A stretch of DNA of 64,000 bases from Janthinobacterium sp. TB1-E2 (GTDB lineage Bacteria; Pseudomonadota; Gammaproteobacteria; Burkholderiales; Burkholderiaceae_D). Shown piece by piece: positions 39,342 through 48,319 of this stretch; the stretch's first letter is position 1, and every line of letters begins with the position of its first letter. The stretch lies in NCBI RefSeq assembly GCF_036885605.1, contig NZ_CP142523.1, positions 2,666,001 to 2,730,000 of the forward strand. The letters run 5' to 3'. Both the position numbers and the translations under genes were made by a program. The notes beneath the pieces are model-generated. The model did no database searches. It saw nothing but the letters and a program-made list of their open reading frames with translations, and was not told where the DNA came from.

Positions 39342-39360
39342 GCAAACGAGAATCATTCGC
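39342..39360 (-). promoter_or_regulatory. Fur-box-like site upstream of the reductase fusion
   Basis: On the minus strand GCGAATGATTCTCGTTTGC, 12 of 19 matches to the Fur consensus by my count, 47 bases before the first ATG. It fits iron control of the PepSY/flavodoxin reductase. Confidence 0.6.
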
Positions 39361-39466
39361 AAATGATGGTGCCCTGTGTTCACGGGGCGGGGGCCATCCC
39401 CGTTTGCCTGATCGGGCGTCATAGGCGCTACAATAGGGATACTGTTCACTAGTTCCCATTGCTGCC

Positions 39467-40567
39467 ATGACCACTTCCACACCGAATCTCGTCGTCACCC
39501 CGTCCGCCCACCCCTTGTCCGACGCCGAGCGCGCCGCGCGCATGGTCAATCCCGCCTTTGGCCGCATCTTCACCGACCACATGGTGGTGATTCCTTACCG
39601 TGACGGCAAGTGGCAGCAGGGCGAACTGAAGGCTTACGGCCCGCTGATGCTGGACCCATCCGCTTCGTCCCTGCACTACGGCCAGGCCATCTTCGAAGGC
39701 TACAAGGCGTTTGCCCAGCCGGACGGCAGCATCAAGACTTTCCGCCCGGAACAAAACGCGGAGCGCTTCAACCGCAGCGCCGCGCGCCTGGCCATGCCGG
39801 CCATTCCTGTCGAGCTGTTCCTGGAAGCGGGCGACGCGCTCATTTCGCAAGACCGCAACTGGGTGCCGAAGAACACGGGCGAGAGCCTGTACATGCGTCC
39901 GCTGATGATCGCTACCGATCCTTACCTGGGCGTGCGTCCATCGGAAGAATACCTGTTCGTGCTGTTCGCCTCGCCGGCCGGCGCCTACTTCCCGAAAGGC
40001 GTGAAACCCGTCACCGTGTGGATCAGCGAAGACTTCGTGCGCGCCGCGCCGGGCGGCACCGGTGAAGCCAAATGCGCGGGCAACTACGCGGCCAGCCTGA
40101 TGGCGCAGTCGCAAGCGCAAGAGAAGGGCTGCGACCAGGTCGTGTGGCTGGACGCCGTGCACCGGGAATTCATCGAGGAAATGGGCGGCATGAATTTGTT
40201 CTTCGTGTATAAAGATGGCGAAAAGATCACCGTCGTGACGCCGGAACTGACGGGTACCTTGCTGCCAGGCATTACCCGTCGCAGCCTGCTGGAAATGGCG
40301 AAAGACCTCGGCTATGCGACGGAAGAGCGTAAATTGTCCGTCCAGCAATGGCGCGACGACATCGCCTCGGGCCGCATGACCGAAGTGTTCGCCTGCGGCA
40401 CGGCCGCCGTCATCACGCCTGTGGGCGTGGCCAAGGCCAATGGCTTTGAAATGACCATCAACAACAATGAAAACGGCGCCGTCACCCTGGCCCTGCGCGA
40501 AGCGCTGCTGGGCTTGCAGCATGGCACTGCCGCAGACACCCACGGCTGGATGCATAAAGTTTGCTGA
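39467..40567 (+). CDS. ilvE: Branched-chain amino acid aminotransferase
   Basis: A 366-residue class IV PLP enzyme for the last step of valine, isoleucine and leucine synthesis. The PLP lysine lies in GEAKCAGNYAAS, and the conserved EEMGGMNLFFV and GTLLPGITRRS motifs follow. It is of the longer BCAT type (about 360 residues), with an N-terminal extension relative to E. coli IlvE. A TACAAT box about 35 bases upstream may be its -10. A terminator follows, so it is monocistronic. Confidence 0.95.
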   Translation: MTTSTPNLVVTPSAHPLSDAERAARMVNPAFGRIFTDHMVVIPYRDGKWQQGELKAYGPLMLDPSASSLHYGQAIFEGYKAFAQPDGSIKTFRPEQNAERFNRSAARLAMPAIPVELFLEAGDALISQDRNWVPKNTGESLYMRPLMIATDPYLGVRPSEEYLFVLFASPAGAYFPKGVKPVTVWISEDFVRAAPGGTGEAKCAGNYAASLMAQSQAQEKGCDQVVWLDAVHREFIEEMGGMNLFFVYKDGEKITVVTPELTGTLLPGITRRSLLEMAKDLGYATEERKLSVQQWRDDIASGRMTEVFACGTAAVITPVGVAKANGFEMTINNNENGAVTLALREALLGLQHGTAADTHGWMHKVC

Positions 40568-40589
40568 TGTACACGTTTGACTGATACCG

Positions 40590-40616
40590 CGCCGGCACCC
40601 AGTTGCCGGCGTTTTT
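40590..40616 (+). terminator. Intrinsic terminator of ilvE
   Basis: Perfect eight-pair stem CGCCGGCA/TGCCGGCG with a six-base loop and TTTTT. Confidence 0.88.
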
Positions 40617-40635
40617 ATATCTTGAAGGAATTACG

Positions 40636-41352
40636 ATGAAAATTCGCTCTGTCTTGCCTGCGCTGGCCGCCGTTTTCCTCAGCCTGTCCGCAACTGCCGC
40701 CCATGCGGCCGACGCCAGCTGCGCCATTCCCCGCAACGTCAGCTATTACGATTACGACGTCAAGCCGTCGGACGAGAAAAACACGTGCTACAAGCAAAGC
40801 ACGAACGTGCCCACCGATTACTTCATGCTGGCGCTGTCGTGGTCGCCAGGCTTTTGCGACAGCCAGCGCCGCCGTGGCGCCGTGTCGAAGAAGGCCGCTT
40901 TCCAGTGCGCCGAGAGCAACCAGTTCGGCTGGATCGTGCATGGGCTGTGGGCGCAGTCGAACAATCCCGCCACGTGCGAAGACATTTCCGTGACGCCGCC
41001 GCGCAAGACGGACATGCATCCGCGCTACTGCAAGGGCAATTTGCCGAAACTGGCGCCGTCCGACATCTTGCCCTACATGTGCATGCAGCCGGGCGAAGCC
41101 TTGCTGCAGGGCGAATGGGAAAAGCATGGCGCCTGCGATTTCGATACGGCGAAGGAATATTTCGAGAAGGAACGCGAACTGTTCCAGGCCTTGAAGTTGC
41201 CGGACTCCACCATGCCGAAAAACGAGCTGTTCCAGTGGATGAAGCAGCACAACCCACAGCTGAAAGGCCGCTGGCTCGGCTATGAAAAGCACTCGGGCGA
41301 GTTGCGCATCTGTTATTCGAAAGATTTCAAGGTCATCGACTGCCAGAAGTGA
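40636..41352 (+). CDS. Secreted RNase T2-family ribonuclease
   Basis: A 238-residue exported endoribonuclease. The signal peptide ends near residue 24 (TAAHA). The two active-site boxes are FGWIVHGLWAQ (first catalytic His) and EWEKHGAC (Glu, Lys, second His). Many paired cysteines suit a disulfide-bonded periplasmic or secreted enzyme. The ATG at 40636 has GAAGGAA upstream and opens the signal peptide. RNase I of E. coli is the functional comparison. Confidence 0.93.
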   Translation: MKIRSVLPALAAVFLSLSATAAHAADASCAIPRNVSYYDYDVKPSDEKNTCYKQSTNVPTDYFMLALSWSPGFCDSQRRRGAVSKKAAFQCAESNQFGWIVHGLWAQSNNPATCEDISVTPPRKTDMHPRYCKGNLPKLAPSDILPYMCMQPGEALLQGEWEKHGACDFDTAKEYFEKERELFQALKLPDSTMPKNELFQWMKQHNPQLKGRWLGYEKHSGELRICYSKDFKVIDCQK

Positions 41353-41433
41353 TGGACCTTGCCTGCCCGGCAGAGTCCGCCCATCCATGCTAGTGTATTG
41401 CCCGGATCAGCAAGATGAACAGGTAGTGTATTT

Positions 41434-42840
41434 ATGCAGAAGCAGCACACGCAAGCCGTCATGGTGGGCGAGGACGGCTTGCCGCCCGGCGCCCGTTTAT
41501 GGGCCATGCTGGCGCTGGCCATCGGCGTGGGCATGGCTTCGCTCGATACGGCGATTGCCAATACGGCCTTGCCGGCCATCGCCAGCGAGCTGCACACGAC
41601 GCCGGCCGCCTCCGTGTGGATCGTGAACGTGTACCAGCTGGCCATGGTGGCGACCTTGCTGCCGTTCTCGGCACTCGGCGAAATCGCCGGCTACCGGCGC
41701 GTGTTTATCTCCGGCATGTTCCTGTTTACCTTGGCCTCGCTCGCCTGCGCACTGGCCTGGTCCTTGCCGTCGCTGGTGGTGGCGCGGCTTTTTCAAGGCG
41801 TCGGCGCCAGCGCCATGATGAGCGTCAACACGGCGCTGCTGCGCGCCCTGTACCCGAAACATTTGCTGGGCCGCGCGTTTGGCAACAATGCGCTGGTGGT
41901 GGCCGTCGCGTTCGCCATCGGGCCCACGGCCGCGTCGCTGATCCTGGCGACGGCCTCGTGGCCGTGGCTGTTTGCCATCAATGTGCCGCTGGGCGTAGCC
42001 GGCTTTTTCCTCGCCAGCCGCATGTTGCCGGCGACAAAACTGTCTGGCCACACGCTCGATGCGCGCACGGCGCTGTACAACGTGGGCGCCTTCGGCTTGC
42101 TGATTCTGCTCTTTGGCGATGCGGCCCATCACGCGGCCCTGTCGACCTTGCTGCCGGAACTGGTGGCCGTGGCGGTCTTCTTTGTCTTGCTGCTGCGCCG
42201 CCAGGCGGGGCACGCTGCACCGATGCTGCCGATCGATCTGTTCCGCCGTCCATTATTCCTGCTGTCGTCGCTGACGGCCATCTGCACGTTTGCCGCGCAG
42301 GGGCTGGCGTTTGTGTCTCTGCCATTCTATTTTGAAGTGACGCTGGGCCGTTCGCCCGTCGAGACGGGCTTCCTGATGACGCCATGGGCCGTGCTGGTGG
42401 CCGTGATGGCGCCTGTCGCCGGGCGCCTGAGCGACCGCTATTCGCCGGGCGTGCTGGGCGGCATTGGCTTGGCGGCGCTGGCTGGCGGCTTGCTGACCCT
42501 GGTGTGGATACCGGCGCACCCGAGCGTCTTTGACATCGGCTGGCGCATGGCCTTGTGCGGCATCGGCTTCGGCTTTTTCCAGGCGCCCAATCTGAAAGCC
42601 ATCATGGGCAGCGCGCCGCCCGAGCGGGCCGGCGGCGCCAGCGGCGTGGTGGCCACGTCGCGCCTGATCGGGCAAGCCACGGGCGCGGCGCTGGTCGCGT
42701 ATTGCTTCACGGTCTCGGCCAGCCGGGGCACGACGTATGCGCTGTGCCTGGCGGTAGGATTCGCCGCCATGGCCAGCATCGCCAGCTTCTCGCGCCTGGT
42801 GGTGGCGCAGCCGGCGTGGCTGACTGGCAAGGGCAGCTAA
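41434..42840 (+). CDS. MFS drug-efflux transporter (DHA2 / 14-TM type)
   Basis: A 468-residue inner-membrane proton-coupled transporter of the EmrB/QacA subfamily. It has about fourteen hydrophobic segments, the DHA2 motif in the first helix (MASLDTAIANTALPAIA) and ARLFQGVGASAMMSVN in helix 5. Substrates are not inferable. It stands alone and converges on the acyl-CoA ligase gene (4-bp gap). Confidence 0.9.
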   Translation: MQKQHTQAVMVGEDGLPPGARLWAMLALAIGVGMASLDTAIANTALPAIASELHTTPAASVWIVNVYQLAMVATLLPFSALGEIAGYRRVFISGMFLFTLASLACALAWSLPSLVVARLFQGVGASAMMSVNTALLRALYPKHLLGRAFGNNALVVAVAFAIGPTAASLILATASWPWLFAINVPLGVAGFFLASRMLPATKLSGHTLDARTALYNVGAFGLLILLFGDAAHHAALSTLLPELVAVAVFFVLLLRRQAGHAAPMLPIDLFRRPLFLLSSLTAICTFAAQGLAFVSLPFYFEVTLGRSPVETGFLMTPWAVLVAVMAPVAGRLSDRYSPGVLGGIGLAALAGGLLTLVWIPAHPSVFDIGWRMALCGIGFGFFQAPNLKAIMGSAPPERAGGASGVVATSRLIGQATGAALVAYCFTVSASRGTTYALCLAVGFAAMASIASFSRLVVAQPAWLTGKGS

Positions 42841-42844
42841 ACGC

Positions 42845-44479
42845 CTAGACGTCGATGGCCTTGTCCGACTGCATGCGCTTGCGCAGTTCGAACTTCTGGA
42901 TCTTGCCCGTCGACGTGCGGGGCAGGGGACCGAAATAAATGGCTTTCGGCACCTTGAAACCGGCCAGGTTGTTCTTGCAAAACGCAATCAATTCCGCTTC
43001 CGTCACCGTGCCGCCTTCGCGCAATTCGACGAAGGCGCACGGCGTCTCGCCCCATTTCTCGTCCGGCTGGGCGATGACGGCGGCGGCCAGTACTTGCGGA
43101 TGGTGGTACAAAGCGTCCTCCACTTCCACGCTGGAAATGTTTTCTCCGCCGGAAATGATGATGTCCTTGCTGCGGTCCTTCAGCTTGATATAGCCGTCCG
43201 GATACATGACGCCGAGGTCGCCCGTGTGGAACCAGCCGCCGGCGAACGCTTCCAGCGTCGCCTTTTCATTTTTCAGATAGCCCTTCATGCAGATATTGCC
43301 ACGGAACATGATCTCGCCGATCTGTTCTCCATCGGCCGCCACAGGCTGCATCGTTTCCGGATCGAGCACGGCGACGGCGCTTTGCAAGTGGTAGCGCACG
43401 CCCTGGCGCGATTTCAATACGGCCCGCTCTTCCTGCGACAGCGCCGCCCACTCGTCCTGTTCCGCGCAGATGGCGGCCGGGCCATACACTTCCGTCAAGC
43501 CATACGAGTGGATCAAGTCGAAACCCATGGCTTCGATCTTCGCCACCATGGCCGCTGGCGGTGGCGCGCCGGCCACCATGCCGCGCACGGTCCAGGCTAT
43601 GCCGTCGCGCCAGTTGGCGGGCGCGTTGGCCAGGGCCGCGTGCACGATGGGCGCGGCGCAATAGTGGGTGATGCGCAATTCGCGCATCAGGTCGAACACG
43701 AGCTTCGGTTCGAACTTGCGCAGGCAGACGTTCACGCCGGCGCGCGCGGCCACGGTCCACGGGAAGCACCAGCCATTGCAGTGGAACATGGGCAAGGTCC
43801 ACAGGTAGACGGCGTGCTTGGGCATGTCCCATTCCAGGATGTTCGACAGGGCGTTCAAGGCCGCGCCGCGGTGGTGGTAGACGACGCCTTTCGGGTCGCC
43901 CGTGGTGCCGGACGTGTAGTTCAGGGCGATGGCGTCCCACTCGTCCGCCGGCGGCTGCCAGTCGTAGTCGGGGTCGCCGCTGGCCAGCAAGCTTTCATAG
44001 TCGAGCTCGGCAAATGCTTCCACCTCCGGTCCCAGCACGTCGTTGACCTGGATCACGCGCAAGCCGGGAATCTGTGCCGCCATCTGGCGCGCCAGCTCGG
44101 CAAATTCCGTGTCGGCCAGCAAGACTTTCGCCTGGCCATGGCGCAGCATGAAGGTCAATGAGGCCAGGTCGAGGCGTATGTTCAAGGCATTGAGGACGGC
44201 GCCGGCCATGGGGACGCCAAAGCTCGCTTCCACCATGGCGGGCGTGTTCGGCAGCATTACGGCCACCGTGTCGCCCGTGCCCACGCCCAGCTTGATCAAG
44301 CCCGAGGCGAGGCGGCGCGTGCGCGCATACGTTTCTTGCCACGTCTGCCGCACGGCGCCATGTGCAATTGCCAGGCGATTGCCATATACTGCGGCTGCCC
44401 TGGCGATATAGTCGAGCGGGGTGAGGGCGGCGTAGTTGGCGCTGTTTTTGCCGAGGCCGGTGTTGAAATCAGCTGTCAT
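42845..44479 (-). CDS. AMP-forming acyl-CoA synthetase
   Basis: A 544-residue ANL-superfamily enzyme that adenylates a carboxylic acid and transfers it to CoA. The P-loop-like motif YTSGTTGDPKGVVYHH, the GLTEVYGPA motif, and the C-terminal lysine in STGKIQKFELRK are intact. The size and N-terminus resemble ligases annotated as fatty-acyl or methylthiopropionyl-CoA ligases; the substrate remains open. AGGAGA precedes the ATG. It is divergent from a Crp/Fnr-type regulator, which may control it. Confidence 0.92.
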   Translation of the reverse strand: MTADFNTGLGKNSANYAALTPLDYIARAAAVYGNRLAIAHGAVRQTWQETYARTRRLASGLIKLGVGTGDTVAVMLPNTPAMVEASFGVPMAGAVLNALNIRLDLASLTFMLRHGQAKVLLADTEFAELARQMAAQIPGLRVIQVNDVLGPEVEAFAELDYESLLASGDPDYDWQPPADEWDAIALNYTSGTTGDPKGVVYHHRGAALNALSNILEWDMPKHAVYLWTLPMFHCNGWCFPWTVAARAGVNVCLRKFEPKLVFDLMRELRITHYCAAPIVHAALANAPANWRDGIAWTVRGMVAGAPPPAAMVAKIEAMGFDLIHSYGLTEVYGPAAICAEQDEWAALSQEERAVLKSRQGVRYHLQSAVAVLDPETMQPVAADGEQIGEIMFRGNICMKGYLKNEKATLEAFAGGWFHTGDLGVMYPDGYIKLKDRSKDIIISGGENISSVEVEDALYHHPQVLAAAVIAQPDEKWGETPCAFVELREGGTVTEAELIAFCKNNLAGFKVPKAIYFGPLPRTSTGKIQKFELRKRMQSDKAIDV

Positions 44480-44593
44480 GCTTGTCTCCTGGTAAAAGAA
44501 TCTTGTAGCTCCCTGTTTCGGGATTGATACCGGTTAGCATAGCACCGGTGCTGGAAAATCACTGTCATCTTAGTGACAGGTCTGAAGGATGGA

Positions 44594-45295
44594 ATGGATA
44601 GCAACGATAGTGTAGAACGTGCGATGCCGGAACTCGACAGCCACGACTGGTTCGCGGCCCTCGATCCCCGGCATCAGACCCTGTTGCGCGCCGGCAGCGT
44701 GCTCCGGCATTACGAGGCGGGCGCCGTCATCACGCGGCGCGGCGAACCGTCCGTGCACTGGATCGGCGTGCACACGGGCTTGATCAAGCTGGCTGTCTAC
44801 AACACCGATGGGCGCGGCGCCACGTTTTCCGGCGTGCCGGCCGGCGGCTGGTGCGGCGAGGGCAGCGTGCTCAAGCGCGAACTGCGCCGCTACGACGTGG
44901 TGGCCGTGCGCGCGTCGAGCATCGTTCTCGTGCCGGTGGACCTGTTTCATCTGCTGCTGGCCGAGAGCCTCTCCTTTAACGCCTTCGTCATCCGCCAGCT
45001 GAACGAACGCATGGGCCAGTTCATCGCCACCATCCAGAACCAGCGCCTGCTGGCCGTCGACGCGCAAGTGGCGCAAGCCATCGCGCAGCTGTTCCATCCC
45101 ATGCTATATCCGCGTACCTCCAGCGTGCTTGAGCTGTCGCAGGAAGAAATCGGCTTGCTGACCGGCATTTCACGCCAGCGTGTGAACCAGGCGCTGGGCC
45201 ATCTGGCCGAATTGAAACTCATCAGCATTGCCTACCAGTCGATCCGCGTGGTCGACCTCGACGGCTTGCGCCGTTATGGCGTAGCGTCGCTGTGA
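44594..45295 (+). CDS. Crp/Fnr family transcriptional regulator
   Basis: A 233-residue regulator with an N-terminal cyclic-nucleotide-binding-like beta-roll (about 20-130) and a C-terminal winged helix with LTGISRQRVNQALGHLAEL. The cysteine set needed for an Fnr iron-sulfur cluster is absent. I start at the ATG at 44594, which has AAGGA upstream, rather than a GTG at 44573. The shared gap with the acyl-CoA ligase holds a short CACT...AGTG inverted repeat, a possible operator. Confidence 0.9.
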   Translation: MDSNDSVERAMPELDSHDWFAALDPRHQTLLRAGSVLRHYEAGAVITRRGEPSVHWIGVHTGLIKLAVYNTDGRGATFSGVPAGGWCGEGSVLKRELRRYDVVAVRASSIVLVPVDLFHLLLAESLSFNAFVIRQLNERMGQFIATIQNQRLLAVDAQVAQAIAQLFHPMLYPRTSSVLELSQEEIGLLTGISRQRVNQALGHLAELKLISIAYQSIRVVDLDGLRRYGVASL

Positions 45296-45357
45296 TGACA
45301 GACTGCTTGCGCGATGTGTGGCATGCTGGCGGCTCGTTCACCATATTGACCTGACGC

Positions 45358-45951
45358 ATGGCCCTTGTTTCCGATCATCCCTTGCATTTGCTGGGCTTGC
45401 GCTTTCCGCTCCGGCTGCGCGTCACCGTGCGCCAGGGTTTTGTGACCTTGCACAATGAAATCACGACCAAGAAACTGGCCAGCGGCGACAGTTTCGTCGT
45501 GCCCGCCTTCTTGCGCTTTGCCTGCGACGTGATGCCGGGGCGGGGCAAGCCGGCCGTGTTCACCTTGGCGCTGGAAGATGATGAACCCGATGGCGGCCAC
45601 GGCGGCGGCAAGCGCTGGAGCCAGGCGCTGGCCCAGCACATCTTTGATACGCCGCAAGGCAAATGGACGGCGGCGCGCCTGGCGGCCCTGTGGCAAGTGA
45701 CGCCGCACAAGGCCCGCGCGCGCCTGTTTGCCGAGGGCGAGGCCTTATTGAGCCTGGTGCGCGAACAGCGCCTCGCGCACGCGCTGCACACGGCGGCGCA
45801 AGCGGGCGCCGATGGCGAAGACGGCGAGCGCGACCTGGCGCAAGTGGCGGCAGGCTCCGGTTTTGCCTCGATCCCCGCGTTTTGCGACGCCTGCGTGGAT
45901 GTGGCCGGCGTGCGCCCCAGCCTGTTCCTGCGCGGCCAGGCGCCCGGATAG
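45358..45951 (+). CDS. AraC-like transcriptional regulator
   Basis: A 197-residue protein with a short cupin-like N-terminal domain (about 1-75) and a C-terminal region with two helix-turn-helix segments (AARLAALWQVTPHKARARLF and later VAAGSGFASIPAFCDAC). This resembles a shortened AraC/XylS regulator. It lies 62 bp after the Crp-type gene and just before the copper group; the target is unknown. Confidence 0.75.
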   Translation: MALVSDHPLHLLGLRFPLRLRVTVRQGFVTLHNEITTKKLASGDSFVVPAFLRFACDVMPGRGKPAVFTLALEDDEPDGGHGGGKRWSQALAQHIFDTPQGKWTAARLAALWQVTPHKARARLFAEGEALLSLVREQRLAHALHTAAQAGADGEDGERDLAQVAAGSGFASIPAFCDACVDVAGVRPSLFLRGQAPG

Positions 45952-45975
45952 CCAGACTCCGTTATAATCGGGGCC

Positions 45976-46374
45976 ATGGGATCTTTATTGAAGCGCAAAC
46001 AGTGGCACATGTGGTTCGCCTGCCTGGCGATACTGCTCAATGCGCTGTCGCCATCCCTGTCCTATGCGTTTGCTTCGCAGCACGCGAACGTGAACAATGC
46101 CGCCGTCGACATCTGCTCGGCCAGCGGCGCCGTCTACACGCAGGCCGATCTGGCGCCTGCCGCCACATCCACCACCGGTTCCGTGCTGCACCACATCGAG
46201 CATTGCCCGTTCTGCATCAGCCATGCGGGCAGCGTGGGCCTGCCGCCGCCGTCTTCAGCGCCGCTGCCTGTCATCACGGGCCACGACGACTATCCACCCT
46301 TGTTTTACCAGGCGCCGCGAGTCCCGTTCGCGTGGCTGGCCGCCAGCCCGCGCGGTCCCCCTTTGGCCGCCTGA
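45976..46374 (+). CDS. DUF2946 family exported protein
   Basis: A 132-residue protein with an N-terminal signal or anchor segment (about 12-34). Its conserved central motif HHIEHCPFCISHAG is typical of DUF2946, with His and Cys that could bind metal. Such proteins occur beside copper genes in many proteobacteria, as here. A TATAAT box lies exactly 7 bases before the ATG, without a good -35. The proline-rich C-terminus is probably disordered. Confidence 0.85.
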   Translation: MGSLLKRKQWHMWFACLAILLNALSPSLSYAFASQHANVNNAAVDICSASGAVYTQADLAPAATSTTGSVLHHIEHCPFCISHAGSVGLPPPSSAPLPVITGHDDYPPLFYQAPRVPFAWLAASPRGPPLAA

Positions 46375-46436
46375 ACGCCCAGCCACGCCTTCCACGTCTT
46401 AACTGTATCCACTACGCCCATCGGGCCGGAATTATC

Positions 46437-47033
46437 ATGAAACGTCGTCTTTTCCTTCTCGCCGGCACGGCGGGATTGCTTACGCTTGCCGCTTGCGAAC
46501 CAGCGCCGAAACCCCATTACAACGGTCTTGACTTGACGGGAGGCGATTACAAGCCCGACTTCAAGTTGAGCGGCCCCGACGGCAAGGTGTACACCCTGGC
46601 CGACTTCAAGGGCAAATATGTGATGGTCTTCTTTGGCTTCACGCAATGCCCGGACGTGTGCCCGACAGCCCTGTCGCGCGCGCTGGAAATCCGCCAGAAG
46701 CTGGGGCCGGACGCTGATAAGCTGCAAGTGATCTTCATCAGCATCGACCCCGAGCGCGATACGCCAGAGTTGCTGGGTGAATACATGCGCGCCTTCGACC
46801 CCAGCTTCCTCGGCTTGCGCACAGACCCGAAGAACACGGCGCAGACGGCCTTCAATTACAAGGTCTTCTACCGCCGTGTACCGAGCGGCAGTTCGTACAC
46901 GATGGACCACACGGCCATCAGCTATGTGCTCGATACGGAAGGGCGCATGCGCCTGGGCTTGAAACACCAGCTGACGGGCGACGAGTGCGTGCAGGACATC
47001 AAGACCCTGATGAAATCGAAATACACCTTATAA
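46437..47033 (+). CDS. SCO family copper chaperone / thiol oxidoreductase
   Basis: A 198-residue membrane-anchored thioredoxin-fold protein. The lipoprotein-like signal ends LAAC (Cys20). The copper/redox site is Cys71 and Cys75 in CPDVCP with His158 in MDHTA. SCO/SenC proteins deliver copper to the CuA site of cytochrome oxidase in the periplasm. It is followed 19 bp later by a PCuAC protein, a known functional partner. Confidence 0.93.
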   Translation: MKRRLFLLAGTAGLLTLAACEPAPKPHYNGLDLTGGDYKPDFKLSGPDGKVYTLADFKGKYVMVFFGFTQCPDVCPTALSRALEIRQKLGPDADKLQVIFISIDPERDTPELLGEYMRAFDPSFLGLRTDPKNTAQTAFNYKVFYRRVPSGSSYTMDHTAISYVLDTEGRMRLGLKHQLTGDECVQDIKTLMKSKYTL

Positions 47034-47052
47034 CCATCGCGAGGAAATAATC

Positions 47053-47523
47053 ATGACCCATCTGAAAACCCTGCTGGCCACGGCCCTGGCCGTGCTGTCC
47101 TTCTCCGCCGCTGCCCAGACGTCCGTGCAGATCACCGACCCGTGGGTGCGCGCCACCGTGCCGCAGCAAAAAGCCACGGGCGCCTTCATGCAGATCACGG
47201 CGCCGAAAGCGATGCGTTTGCTGGAAGTTCGCTCGTCCGTGGCCGGCGTGGCGGAAATCCATGAAATGAGCATGGCGGACAATATGATGCGCATGCGCCA
47301 GGTCAAGGAAATCGCTTTGCCAGCCGGCAAAGCGGTCGAGCTGAAGCCGGGCGGCTACCACGTCATGCTGCTGGACCTGAAAGGACAAGTAAAGGCGGGC
47401 GACAAGATTCCGCTGACCCTCGTCGTCGAAGGCGAGGACAAGCGCCGTGAAACCATCGAAGTCAATGCCGTGGCCCGTCCGCTGGGCGCCACCTCGGCCC
47501 CGATGCCGGCGATGAAGCACTGA
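47053..47523 (+). CDS. PCuAC family periplasmic copper chaperone
   Basis: A 156-residue exported protein (signal to about residue 22, AAAQ). The copper motif H-x10-M-x21-H-x-M is exact: His70, Met81, His103, Met105. PCuAC proteins bind Cu(I) and work with SCO to build the CuA centre. It is in one operon with the DUF2946 and SCO genes, ending at a terminator. Confidence 0.94.
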   Translation: MTHLKTLLATALAVLSFSAAAQTSVQITDPWVRATVPQQKATGAFMQITAPKAMRLLEVRSSVAGVAEIHEMSMADNMMRMRQVKEIALPAGKAVELKPGGYHVMLLDLKGQVKAGDKIPLTLVVEGEDKRRETIEVNAVARPLGATSAPMPAMKH

Positions 47524-47542
47524 TCGCCATCATTCTGACCAG

Positions 47543-47566
47543 AAGCCCGGTGCGCCGGGCTTTTTT
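47543..47566 (+). terminator. Intrinsic terminator of the copper operon
   Basis: Stem GCCCGG/CCGGGC with a four-base loop TGCG and six T, 21 bases after the PCuAC stop. Confidence 0.85.
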
Positions 47567-47574
47567 GCGCCCGC

Positions 47575-47603
47575 CTGAAAGTTAAACGGTTGTTTGATAT
47601 AAT
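47575..47603 (+). promoter_or_regulatory. Promoter of the TetR-efflux operon
   Basis: CTGAAA, a 17-bp spacer and a perfect TATAAT (47598-47603). The upstream operator lies inside the spacer. Confidence 0.65.
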
Positions 47604-47630
47604 TCCGCACAATATTAAACAGCTGTTTAA
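47582..47630. promoter_or_regulatory. Twin operators for the TetR-type repressor
   Basis: Site 1, TTAAACGGTTGTTTGA (47582-47597), is an imperfect copy of site 2, TTAAACAGCTGTTTAA (47615-47630), a perfect 16-bp palindrome. They are 33 bp apart, about three helical turns. One covers the promoter spacer, the other lies just after the predicted start. This is a strong autoregulation signature. Confidence 0.75.
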
Positions 47631-47644
47631 ATGATGGGAATGGC

Positions 47645-48319
47645 ATGACGCAAGACAAGGGAAACGAAAGAGAAAGCGAACCGGCGCGCGCGCGCATCCT
47701 GCAAGCGGCGGTCCAGCTGTTTGCCGATGAGGGCTACAAGCTCGCGTCCGTGCGCAGGATCTGCGAGGCGGCCCACGTCAACGTGGCGATGGTCAATTAC
47801 TATTTTCATGGCAAGGAAGAGCTGTATCTGGCTGCCTTCGACCATGCGCGCGAACTGGCGCGCGCCTCGGCTGCGGACGTGGCCGCCGCCAGCGCGCAGG
47901 CGCAGCTGCCGTCCGTGGAACAGTTGCGCCTGGCTATCGAGGCGCTCGTCTCCGACATGCTGCGCTCCGGTTCCGCATCCCTGTTCAGCCGCCTGGTGGC
48001 GCGCGAACTGATCGAGCCGACGGCGGCCATCCACAAGCTGGCCGAGCGCAATGTGCGGCCGCAGCATGCGCTGTTCACTCGCCTGATCCGTGGCGTAGTG
48101 GGGCCGGCCCTGTCCGACGACGTGGTGCAGAAATGCGTGTTCAGCGTGATTGGGCAGGTGGTGTTCTATGCCCGTTCGCGCATCGTGCATGAGCTGGTGG
48201 TACCTGAAATCACCTATGACGAAGCGGGCATCGCCGATATCGCCCGGCATGTCGCCGCGTTTTCGCTGGCGGCCCTCGACGGCTTGCGCCGCCAGCATGT
48301 TACGCAGGAGCTTGCATGA
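47645..48319 (+). CDS. TetR family repressor (CerR/CecR-like C-terminal domain)
   Basis: A 224-residue regulator. The TetR helix-turn-helix is at about residues 25-60 (AVQLFADEGYKLASVRRICE ... VNVAMVNYYFHGKEELY, quoted in part). The C-terminal domain resembles the DUF1956 ligand domain of CecR-type regulators. It overlaps the efflux gene by 4 bases, so it most likely represses itself and the pump through the two palindromes upstream. GGGA lies 5 bases before the ATG. Confidence 0.9.
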   Translation: MTQDKGNERESEPARARILQAAVQLFADEGYKLASVRRICEAAHVNVAMVNYYFHGKEELYLAAFDHARELARASAADVAAASAQAQLPSVEQLRLAIEALVSDMLRSGSASLFSRLVARELIEPTAAIHKLAERNVRPQHALFTRLIRGVVGPALSDDVVQKCVFSVIGQVVFYARSRIVHELVVPEITYDEAGIADIARHVAAFSLAALDGLRRQHVTQELA

